Shown: positions 23,808 to 29,739 of the stretch, piece by piece
Layout of the letters: each line of letters begins with the position of its first letter
Position numbering within the stretch: position 1 is the first letter of the stretch
Assembly (NCBI GenBank): GCA_937888925.1
Contig: CALARM010000256.1
Coordinates: 1 to 29,739 of the forward strand
Direction of reading: 5' to 3'
DNA from: an uncultured Synergistia bacterium
Lineage (GTDB): Bacteria > Eremiobacterota > SpSt-956 > JAKJGF01
Length of the DNA: 29,739 nt
Notes under the pieces: model-generated
Seen by the model: only the letters and a program-made list of their open reading frames with translations
Database searches by the model: none
What the model was told of the DNA's origin: nothing
Program-made: the position numbers and the translations under genes

Positions 23808-23942
23808 TACCGAAACAGGTAAAATAGTATCCGAAAAAAATCTGTATCATGTAGTAAACATAAGGTTTTTATTCCCGTCACACGTTACGCGTTACCCGTG
23901 ACGATAAATAGGATTTCGGTTATTAATTTATCTGTTTCGATA
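23808..23942. repeat. ACGCGT heptamer element 5 with inverted arms
   Basis: The heptamer core at 23874-23903 (GTCACAC, GTTACGC, GTTACCC, GTGACG) lies between arms 23808-23836 and 23914-23942. The arms are complementary at 24 of 29 bases and carry CGAAACAG at their outer and CCGAAA at their inner ends. The right arm overlaps the end of a maturase remnant. Confidence 0.8.
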
Positions 23943-24092
23943 CTCAGTATTAAGCCTGCAGATAACACTTGCTGCAAGTTCAAGTCCACGGCATCTCAAA
24001 CGGCATATATTCGCAGACGGTGTATTCATAGAACCGCAGAAACTAATATTATCAATGTTTACATCCGCCTGCACACTAAAAATATGGCGGAG
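23928..24092 (-). pseudogene. 3' remnant of a radical SAM/SPASM maturase
   Basis: The minus strand reads CGSMNTPSANICRLRCRGLE then LAASVICRL, matching CGSVSKPSEDMCRMRCRELE and LAASIICRL at the end of maturase 1. Upstream, one inserted T breaks the frame between the KH and DN of the CAGGCKHDN segment. DNA similarity continues back to the FARYYCAGG codons, where it overlaps the end of precursor I. Everything before the last SPASM motif is missing. Confidence 0.8.
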
Positions 24093-24321
24093 CTGGAGAT
24101 TGATTACAGACTTCCTGTTCACATGTCCTTCCGCAGCATTTTCCGGCGGATACATTAATAACTTCTCTGATTTTATCAATTTCTTCTTTTGTAAATTCAA
24201 AACCATTTTCTTTAATAAAACTTTTTCTCTCCTCTGGATCAGCACAGGCAAAGAAAGACTTAGCGAAATTCTCATCCTTTTCTACTTTTTCAACAAATTT
24301 TTTTGCACTTTCAAGGGACAT
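24076..24321 (-). CDS. Nif11-type RiPP precursor I (Ala-Gly cleavage site)
   Basis: An 81-residue precursor with a 60-residue leader ending VINVSAG and a 21-residue core starting KCCGRTCEQEVC and ending SPAPPYF. Ala-Gly replaces Gly-Gly before the core; C39 peptidases commonly accept GA or GS variants, but AG is less typical. GAGGT precedes the ATG. The final codons (PAPPYF, TAG) are encoded by DNA that matches the maturase codons for CFARYYC, so the present tail was probably created when a deletion fused this precursor to the maturase downstream. Confidence 0.85.
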   Translation of the reverse strand: MSLESAKKFVEKVEKDENFAKSFFACADPEERKSFIKENGFEFTKEEIDKIREVINVSAGKCCGRTCEQEVCNQSPAPPYF

Positions 24322-24348
24322 ATAGTTTACCTCATTTCATTTATATGT

Positions 24349-24447
24349 TACTGACCTGACCATAAGCATTTAATAAACGTTTTTCTCCCGTCACGCGTCA
24401 CGCGTTACCCGTTACGAGAGCATATATTATTTATGCTTACCTCAGTA
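24349..24447. repeat. ACGCGT heptamer element 6 with inverted arms
   Basis: The inverted sister of element 2 (14918-15014). The heptamer core at 24387-24416 is flanked by ACTGACCTGACCATAAGCAT on the left and ATGCTTACCTCAGT on the right. Core-proximal sequences (TCTCCC, GAGCATATAT) are also shared with element 2. It lies immediately upstream of precursor I. Confidence 0.8.
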
Positions 24448-24499
24448 ATTAACCTGGAGAGGTTAATTTTTTAATAATTTTTTATACAATTTTGCTTTA

Positions 24500-24706
24500 G
24501 AGTCTATCCGAAAAGTCATCAAATGCCTTCAGGAGTGAGGCTCTTCCGAAAAATCTATAATACTCTTACAAAACAACCTGTTCTTACAGTCTGTTATTAG
24601 ATTGCATTTATTTACTTTACTGCTCACTGTTAATACGGTATATCTTTTTCTCCAGAGCCTCACCCCTGGAAGTGTGTAAAATAAATATCACTTTTCGGAT
24701 AGGCTC
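24500..24706. mobile_element. MITE 2 (207 bp, TTA target duplication)
   Basis: The terminal repeats GAGTCTATCCGAAAAGT and ACTTTTCGGATAGGCTC differ at one position and are flanked by TTA at 24497-24499 and 24707-24709. Inside each end a second inverted pair (CAGGAGTGAGGCTCT / AGAGCCTCACCCCTG) repeats the GAGGCTCT theme. No coding frame. Same TNA-duplicating class as MITE 1, with terminal repeats related to it. Confidence 0.85.
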
Positions 24707-24729
24707 TTAGTAAAATATGATATATTTAT

Positions 24730-26049
24730 TTAGTTTTTATAACTATTTATATAAATAATCCCATCTATAAAGCCGCTCACTGCTGCCGCCGTATGAATAC
24801 TTTCATGGGGAATAGAAACATGAGTTAAACTCTGTAATTCAACATGAGGTGCGCCATTTTGTATAAATTGATTATATGTGGTCTGAGAGTTTTCATAGGG
24901 GACTCTGTCATCTTCCGGATCATGAAAGAGTTTCATCGGCATTGAAGGAGTCCAGTTCCACAAATCATTTTCTTTGAGTAAGCCACATAGTTCACTGTCA
25001 GTATTTTGTAGCAGTCCTATATAGTTATCATTTAAAATATCACGGGGCACATCTGGCATGGCGGCATTTACCGTTGCTGAATCATGGGTACCGTCAAAAA
25101 GAGGAGGCAGGGTGCTGTCATAAGGTGATTTCATTGCAAAAGATGGGCTGAAATATTGATCTCCATATACACTTCTGTAGCCTAAAATAAAATAGGGCAG
25201 GAAATAAGGATCGCCATAGGGAAGATCTTGAAGCATTAATTCTCTCATTGCACCTGACAGATAGTAAGGACCTGCCATAGGAGCGACTGCGTTTACCGTA
25301 AATTCATTACCATGATTATCCTGGATTTCTTTAGCTGCTGCCATCGTAATATATCCGCCTTCCGAATAACCCATGAGAAAAAGCTGATTGTTCCATGTAG
25401 CATTCTGGCTGTTACTGTCTCCGAGATAGTTTCTTGCCGCTCTTATTATATCCACAACAGAATAGGAAAGTGACCTGTGTACATAAGGATGAAATACCGT
25501 GCTATCTCCGAGGCCGGGATAATCTGCCATTACCACTGCATAACCGCCGGTTAAACAGTAGGTAATGCCAAATAATACCTGAGGATCTGTCCAGTCTTTT
25601 GAAGGGGCTTTGTCTGACTGTAACTGAGTTGCATGTTGAAAGGCCAGAATCGGAACAGACAGGCTGCTTCCTGAAATGTTTTCAGGTATTATTAATAACC
25701 CTGAAAGCTGTACCGGATTCCCGTTTCCGTCCTGAGAAGTATAGTGGACGACAACCATGTCAAACGAGCGAAGTCCGCTGCTTTTCAGGCCCTCTGAATG
25801 AAGCTGATTGACACCTTCCTTGATGGCCTGCCCCTTTAATCCTCCTCCCAGGTAATTGCCGTAAAGTTTATTATCTTCCAGATTGCTGACGAAATTTTTA
25901 TGATCCTCTTCTGTTCCTGATTTCACCAGATTACTGTTAATTAACTGCCCCCTGATATTTACCTGGTTATTAATAACGGAAGAATCGGAACAGCCTGAAA
26001 TAATAATTAATCCTGTAATAAAAATGGTAATTATTAATAATTTTTTCAT
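24730..26049 (-). CDS. Lipoprotein alpha/beta hydrolase (secretory-lipase-like)
   Basis: A 439-residue exported lipoprotein. A signal peptide ends in the lipobox ISGC, making Cys20 the lipidated residue. The catalytic domain resembles secretory lipases and prolyl-peptidase-like hydrolases: YAVVMADYPGLGDS, a nucleophile elbow GYSEGG (Ser229), an acid in FHDPEDDRVPY (Asp377-381) and a His in THVSIPHESIH (410-419). Substrate unknown; esters or lipids are the usual ones. Its ATG follows the stop of the glycine-zipper gene by two bases, so the two form an operon and may act together at the envelope. Confidence 0.83.
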   Translation of the reverse strand: MKKLLIITIFITGLIIISGCSDSSVINNQVNIRGQLINSNLVKSGTEEDHKNFVSNLEDNKLYGNYLGGGLKGQAIKEGVNQLHSEGLKSSGLRSFDMVVVHYTSQDGNGNPVQLSGLLIIPENISGSSLSVPILAFQHATQLQSDKAPSKDWTDPQVLFGITYCLTGGYAVVMADYPGLGDSTVFHPYVHRSLSYSVVDIIRAARNYLGDSNSQNATWNNQLFLMGYSEGGYITMAAAKEIQDNHGNEFTVNAVAPMAGPYYLSGAMRELMLQDLPYGDPYFLPYFILGYRSVYGDQYFSPSFAMKSPYDSTLPPLFDGTHDSATVNAAMPDVPRDILNDNYIGLLQNTDSELCGLLKENDLWNWTPSMPMKLFHDPEDDRVPYENSQTTYNQFIQNGAPHVELQSLTHVSIPHESIHTAAAVSGFIDGIIYINSYKN

Positions 26050-26051
26050 TG

Positions 26052-27212
26052 TTAAATTAACTGAATGGCTATTGAAGCCAGCGCTCCTGCAGCGGCTCCT
26101 ATACCTGCTCCTATAAATGCTCCTGATGTCGTGCTGTATCTCTTGCTTTCCAGGGTTTCCGTTTTATCCGTCATGACAGGTTTGCCGTCTGAAGTCAATA
26201 CAGGGGCTGTTCTGTAAACAGATGTATTACCGTCTGGAGAACTATCAGGTCTGTGATCAGGCCCGAAATCTATTGACCAGTCATGTTGAGTCCAATCCTT
26301 CGGGATTTCACCCATATATTTTTCTTCAGTAACAGGAACAGGATAGGTTCTGTTAATAACAACATTTTGTTTTTCCTGAAGTTTACCTGAAAGATATCCT
26401 GCCGCTGCTCCCACAGCACCTCCTACGGCAGCACCTATACCAACAGACGCGCCGCTCAATCCCGACAGTTTTGACAGTGTCCCTGCAGTGCCGAAAAATG
26501 CAGAACCTATTCCTTCTGCTATTCCTCCACCTATCAGACCTGCTCCCATTCCCAGCGCCGCTCCTCCCAGGGAACCTATAGGATTAGCGTGTACCAGTTC
26601 AGGAGTTTTGAAATCTCCTACTTTGTCCCAGTCTATATTCGGACTGTATCTATGATAATAACCATCATGATGATAGGTATAGTAAACATCTGTTTTCTCT
26701 TCTTGAGTATAATAAGTATAGGTAGAACCGTCCGAGTTGTAACCTGTATGCTGTACTGATTCCGTATGGGTGGAATAATGAGCTTCACTGTGGCCGTATT
26801 CGGAAGTAGAATAAGACCAGCCTGTTAATTTAACAGGATTTTCTATGTCATGGTTATTCCATTTTTCACTTACATTATCTTTAGAATCACCTGCATGACC
26901 GAGAGCATATCCGACAAGAGAACCTGCTGCCCCTGCCCCTGCTGCGCCTCCCAGGATATAACCTGCAACAACTCCCGCGACTCCTGCTCCTGCAATCCCT
27001 ATAGTAGCCAGAGTAGAATTTTTCTTTGTATCGGCAGTTGGTTTTCCCTGAATGCTATTTTCCTTTATCCATTCTTTTACCGATCTGTCAGGTGTATTAT
27101 TAGAAGAAGACTTTTGAAATTTATCCTGATCTTTTAAAGGTGGTTGTTCTGTCTTTGTTATATTCGGTAAATTTGTACCGACAGGTGTATTATTTAATTT
27201 TAAAATTCTCAA
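26052..27212 (-). CDS. Glycine-zipper repeat protein of unknown function
   Basis: A 386-residue protein. Three Gly/Ala-rich hydrophobic stretches with glycine-zipper spacing (about 70-107, 205-290 and 365-386) could insert in or associate with membranes. Between the first two is a Tyr/His/Ser/Thr-rich segment (EYGHSEAHYSTH, TYTYYTQEE, YYTYHHDGYYH). The polar N-terminal 65 residues have no obvious signal peptide. The start is a TTG at 27212, chosen because GGAGG lies 8 bases upstream and no ATG fits. A 3' copy is preserved as a pseudogene at 4562-5039, so this is a multicopy family. It is encoded directly before a lipoprotein hydrolase. Confidence 0.75.
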   Translation of the reverse strand: MRILKLNNTPVGTNLPNITKTEQPPLKDQDKFQKSSSNNTPDRSVKEWIKENSIQGKPTADTKKNSTLATIGIAGAGVAGVVAGYILGGAAGAGAAGSLVGYALGHAGDSKDNVSEKWNNHDIENPVKLTGWSYSTSEYGHSEAHYSTHTESVQHTGYNSDGSTYTYYTQEEKTDVYYTYHHDGYYHRYSPNIDWDKVGDFKTPELVHANPIGSLGGAALGMGAGLIGGGIAEGIGSAFFGTAGTLSKLSGLSGASVGIGAAVGGAVGAAAGYLSGKLQEKQNVVINRTYPVPVTEEKYMGEIPKDWTQHDWSIDFGPDHRPDSSPDGNTSVYRTAPVLTSDGKPVMTDKTETLESKRYSTTSGAFIGAGIGAAAGALASIAIQLI

Positions 27213-27220
27213 TTTATTTG

Positions 27221-27225
27221 CCTCC
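27221..27225 (-). promoter_or_regulatory. Ribosome binding site that sets a TTG start
   Basis: GGAGG (read on the minus strand) is 8 bases from the TTG at 27212 that begins the glycine-zipper protein. Confidence 0.75.
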
Positions 27226-27375
27226 CTGTATTGTCTTTATACTCTTTTACTTTAATATAAAAGTTTTTAGAGAAAAAAACAATAAAAGAGTGTTAAAAAA
27301 ATGTTAACTTTTAATAAGGGTTCAAATCTGTGGATAAATTTTAACATTCTGTTAACAATTAAATTTGTTATCCTG

Positions 27376-27407
27376 TTGCTTTTTTTTCATTATTTTTATA
27401 ATATAAT
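27376..27407 (+). promoter_or_regulatory. Possible promoter for the papain-like gene
   Basis: TTGCTT at 27376 is followed by overlapping TATAAT boxes at 27397 and 27402 (spacers of 15 or 20), ahead of the gene at 27449. Spacing is not ideal. The divergent region 27226-27448 is very AT-rich and also has several TGTTAAC-like repeats that could bind a regulator. Confidence 0.35.
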
Positions 27408-27448
27408 CATGTGTTTTAATATTTGACTAATGTATTTTTGTCAGGGAG

Positions 27449-28366
27449 ATGAAATGTTTGAATACTATTAAAACAAATACTACTGTAAGAAGTGACTTTC
27501 CTGTAGTTTCAAAGAAAAGTACCGAAGTATGTGGCGATCGATTTGAGTCGGGTAATTCCGATAAAGGCGTAAAAGATCTTCAGAAAGATTTAAAATTACT
27601 CGAAAAGGCTAAAAACCAGATCAATCATGAAGTAGACCCTCAGGATATTGATGAAAATGAAGAAGTTACTATTTACGGTGCCATGCCAGCACCTGGAGAA
27701 TTAGAAGAAGCTATGAGAATGGCTTCCTCTGCTACAGAACCGGGTAATGCTCCTGATTTTGAAGGTGTTGTAAAATTTAAAGAACTTTTCGACAGCGGTC
27801 AGGTCAGACCAGGTGATATAATACTTATTTCAAAACCGGCAAGAGGTTCATTCCATCCTTTATCAAAACTTGTACCGGGTGAATATTCTCATGTGGCAGT
27901 TTATCTTGGTAAAAATGAAAGAGGCGGCCATGAAAGTGTCGATGCATGGTCTAATCCCAGAACACCTGTAAGGGATGTTATGTGGTGGCCTGAAAGCTAT
28001 AATAACTGGTGTGTCGTAAGACCTCATAAGCCGGACGGAACAGAATTGACAGACGAAGAGAGAAACAAAGTTATAGCTTTTGCCAGAGGAGCAGAAGGGT
28101 GTCAGTATAATTATATGTGGCCTAAAAATAAAATCAAATTGCCTGTTGATAAAGAAAAGACCAAGTTTTATTGTTCCCAGCTCGCATGGGCTTCTTATAA
28201 TTATACCCTCGGCATAAATCTTGATGCCAATCCCGGATTCCATCCGAAATTTGCCTGGGGAGTTGCTCCGCAGGAAATTTTTGACTCACCGAATGTTACG
28301 GTTATTGGCAAATATAACAGACCTAAATCGGTTGACTATGATCCTACCCCGGATAATCCGGTTTAG
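27449..28366 (+). CDS. Permuted papain-like (YiiX/NlpC-P60-type) protein
   Basis: A 305-residue protein whose second half matches the YiiX-type circularly permuted NlpC/P60 fold: RPGDIILISKP (120-130), YSHVAVYLG with catalytic His148, and FYCSQLAWASY with catalytic Cys242. Such enzymes are thiol hydrolases acting on amide, ester or lipid substrates. The N-terminal 105 residues are charged, partly coiled-coil-like, and of unknown role; no signal peptide is seen. The ATG at 27449 overlaps its only ribosome site. The TTG at 27458, nine bases after AGGGAG, is a plausible true start, as in the divergent neighbour. A hairpin terminator follows the stop. Confidence 0.78.
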   Translation: MKCLNTIKTNTTVRSDFPVVSKKSTEVCGDRFESGNSDKGVKDLQKDLKLLEKAKNQINHEVDPQDIDENEEVTIYGAMPAPGELEEAMRMASSATEPGNAPDFEGVVKFKELFDSGQVRPGDIILISKPARGSFHPLSKLVPGEYSHVAVYLGKNERGGHESVDAWSNPRTPVRDVMWWPESYNNWCVVRPHKPDGTELTDEERNKVIAFARGAEGCQYNYMWPKNKIKLPVDKEKTKFYCSQLAWASYNYTLGINLDANPGFHPKFAWGVAPQEIFDSPNVTVIGKYNRPKSVDYDPTPDNPV

Positions 28367-28389
28367 GTTTAATATTTATTGGCGGTTAG

Positions 28390-28438
28390 TAAATATAATA
28401 ACGCGTAATCTGTTATCAGTTACGCGTTATTATATTTA
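28390..28438. terminator. Bidirectional hairpin between convergent genes, with an ACGCGT core
   Basis: A 19-bp perfect stem (TAAATATAATAACGCGTAA and its complement) with an 11-base loop sits between the papain-like gene and the oxidoreductase gene, reaching the latter's stop codon. Each arm contains ACGCGT, so it may derive from the heptamer family. It is placed to stop transcription from both sides. Confidence 0.7.
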
Positions 28439-29626
28439 TTTTGCAGGAGGCGGCAGTATCCTTGCTTCTATTTTTGATTGAAAAGACCCTTTATGAGCAC
28501 CGTCACAGAAAGGCTTGTTTTTCGCTTCTCCGCACCGGCAGAGCGATATGGCTTTACGTCCTGAAAGATCAAAATCTTTGCCTGTTCCGTCTTTTATTAC
28601 AAAATCCCCTGTAATCCTGTAAGCACTGTCATTTAAACAGGTAATTTCACAGGCATGTTTTTCCTCTTTTACGGAATTTTTTCTTATAGAGTCTATTATT
28701 ATTTTTCCATGAAGCCTTCCGTTTTCAATAAAGATTTTATTTGCATCTCTTCCTGCCTGAAGTGAACCGGCAATATAAATGCCCGGAATATTTGTTTCTC
28801 CCGTATCAGGGTCGAAATCAGGCACAAGAGTTTCACTGTCAATATTAACACCTGATTTTTTTATAAAGCTAAAATCAGGGTGATAACCTGTAAGCAGAAG
28901 AACAGAGTCTGCAGGTATTTCTGAAATGTGACCTTTTTGAGAAACTGTAATGGATTTTTCTTTGATTTCCTGAACCGTCGTTTCGAACATGACAGGAATT
29001 TCTTTATTCTCTATTCTGTTCTTTATATCAGGCAATACCCAGTATTTTACCCCTTTGCCGGGCCCGTCTCCTCTGTGTATGAGTGTTACATTCACCCCGT
29101 AGCGATATAACTCTAAAGCTGCTTCTACGGCAGAATTATTTCCTCCTGTTATGACTACTTTATTATGAATATATTTATGGGGATCGGAATAATAATGGCT
29201 TACATGAGGTAAATCTTCTCCGGGAACTCCGAGAAGATTGGGATTATCGTAATAGCCTGTGGCAAAAATTACATTTTTACTTTCAAAATCTCCTCTGCTC
29301 GTTTTTACTGTAAAAAAATCCTCTTTCTGAACAATATATAAAACATCTGTATAAAGGTTTAATTCCAGTTGAAAGTACTTTGCCGTATGCCAGTAGTATT
29401 TAAGAGCATCAACTCTCTTCGGTTTGTCACCTGATATAATAAATGGAATATCACCTATTTCCATAAGTTCTGCACTTGAGAAAAAGGTCATATTCTGTGG
29501 AAAATGATATATGGAATTTGTAATGGTCCCCCTGTCTGTAACGAGGCATGAAAATCCCTGTTTTTTCGCTTCTATGGCGCAGGAAAGACCTGAAGGCCCT
29601 GCTCCTATAACTGTAATATCTTTCAT
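28436..29626 (-). CDS. FAD-dependent oxidoreductase (YpdA-like) fused to a CDGSH iron-sulfur domain
   Basis: A 396-residue fusion. Residues 1 to about 320 resemble YpdA-type (bacillithiol-disulfide reductase-like) flavoproteins: FAD motif GAGPSG (8-13), NADPH-binding TGGNNSAVEAA, and an IYIAGS segment near the end of the flavin domain. There is no thioredoxin-reductase CxxC. Residues about 330-385 form a CDGSH domain with C363, C365, C374 and H378, spaced as in mitoNEET (CxC-x8-C-x3-H), which would hold a 2Fe-2S cluster. I infer NADPH-to-flavin-to-cluster electron transfer. AAAGGAGC precedes the ATG. It might supply electrons to Fe-S enzymes, but no link to the peptide genes is shown. Confidence 0.85.
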   Translation of the reverse strand: MKDITVIGAGPSGLSCAIEAKKQGFSCLVTDRGTITNSIYHFPQNMTFFSSAELMEIGDIPFIISGDKPKRVDALKYYWHTAKYFQLELNLYTDVLYIVQKEDFFTVKTSRGDFESKNVIFATGYYDNPNLLGVPGEDLPHVSHYYSDPHKYIHNKVVITGGNNSAVEAALELYRYGVNVTLIHRGDGPGKGVKYWVLPDIKNRIENKEIPVMFETTVQEIKEKSITVSQKGHISEIPADSVLLLTGYHPDFSFIKKSGVNIDSETLVPDFDPDTGETNIPGIYIAGSLQAGRDANKIFIENGRLHGKIIIDSIRKNSVKEEKHACEITCLNDSAYRITGDFVIKDGTGKDFDLSGRKAISLCRCGEAKNKPFCDGAHKGSFQSKIEARILPPPAK

Positions 29627-29657
29627 TGGATAAGCTCCTTTCGCTGCTGAGATGATT

Positions 29658-29738
29658 TTAATTAGAGTGAAATATGTCCCTTATTACCGCTCCAAATAAG
29701 TTCGTAACCATTTTATCAGCTTCTACCTGACAGGCTCT
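29658..29738 (-). CDS. 3' end of an unrecognised small protein gene (partial, second edge copy)
   Basis: The frame is open from the right edge and reads RACQVEADKMVTNLFGAVIR then DIFHSN and TAA. The central part is identical to the peptide at the left edge (QAEADKMVTNLFGAVIR), but this copy has six more residues. It ends upstream of the oxidoreductase gene, on the same strand. Confidence 0.5.
   Translation of the reverse strand, partial: RACQVEADKMVTNLFGAVIRDIFHSN
29683..29733. repeat. Window-edge inverted repeat, right arm
   Basis: Reverse complement of 1-51 with one mismatch. See the left arm. Confidence 0.85.
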
Positions 29739-29739
29739 T

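Noticed and set aside
23898..24158. Plus-strand 86-codon open frame
   Set aside because: It is the antisense of the maturase 3' remnant, whose protein match on the minus strand is clear.
1884..28438. CRISPR array from regularly recurring ACGCGT units
   Set aside because: The units are 7 bases, directly adjacent, without spacers of constant size, and scattered singly across the window. No cas genes are present.
1..29733. Telomere-like or transposon terminal inverted repeats spanning the whole window
   Set aside because: The repeats are in open reading frames, and a diverged coding copy lies inside the window. A multicopy gene at contig ends explains them better.

Overview
This is an AT-rich bacterial window (about one third G+C by eye, arginine mostly AGA, strong AAGGAGGTG-type ribosome binding sites). 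A lipoprotein with a lipobox and a DUF5916-type outer-membrane-like beta-barrel remnant suggest a diderm or a candidate-phylum relative. The strong Shine-Dalgarno use argues against Bacteroidota. I cannot name the organism. Both ends carry the same 51-bp coding sequence in inverted orientation, so this is probably a metagenomic contig that stops at a multicopy gene.

The core (about 5.2-24.3 kb) is a RiPP natural-product locus of the Nif11/NHLP type. Eight intact precursor genes each have a leader of exactly 60 residues, usually ending in Gly-Gly. The tails are short and hypervariable, and all begin with a [K/R/S]CCGx[T/S]CE block. Around them lie three radical SAM/SPASM maturases, a B12-binding-type radical SAM enzyme translationally coupled to a core-less Nif11 protein, a GNAT-fold N-acyltransferase coupled to a maturase, and a SAM-dependent methyltransferase. 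The dedicated exporter is HlyD-like / C39-peptidase ABC transporter / second ABC transporter / HlyD-like. The inferred pathway is as follows: the maturases bind the common leader and install thioether or other radical-derived links on the Cys-rich core, the other enzymes add an acyl, methyl or further group, and the C39 peptidase cuts after Gly60 and the core is exported.

Layout: 0-1.7 kb holds a STAND-like ATPase with winged-helix and zinc-ribbon output (minus strand). 2.0-4.4 kb holds a membrane-anchored protein of unknown function and an internally deleted DUF5916 gene. 4.5-5.4 kb is a graveyard of abutting gene remnants. 5.5-8.7 kb holds one precursor and two maturases. 8.8-14.9 kb is the four-gene exporter operon. 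15.1-16.5 kb holds the methyltransferase and precursors. 16.5-17.0 kb is an IS200/IS605-end-like palindromic remnant. 17.0-19.2 kb is the maturase/acyltransferase operon (minus strand). 19.6-24.3 kb holds more precursors, the B12-type radical SAM gene and two MITEs. 24.7-27.2 kb is a two-gene minus-strand unit (glycine-zipper protein and lipoprotein hydrolase). 27.4-28.4 kb is a permuted papain-like (YiiX/NlpC-P60-type) protein. 28.4-29.6 kb is an FAD oxidoreductase fused to a CDGSH iron-sulfur domain.

The locus is visibly in flux. There is a headless precursor, a precursor whose tail runs into a maturase remnant, two maturase scars, paralog fragments joined at a sharp junction, two MITEs with TNA target duplications, and seven ACGCGT-rich heptamer clusters, most of them sitting at the centre of imperfect palindromes whose arms differ between copies.
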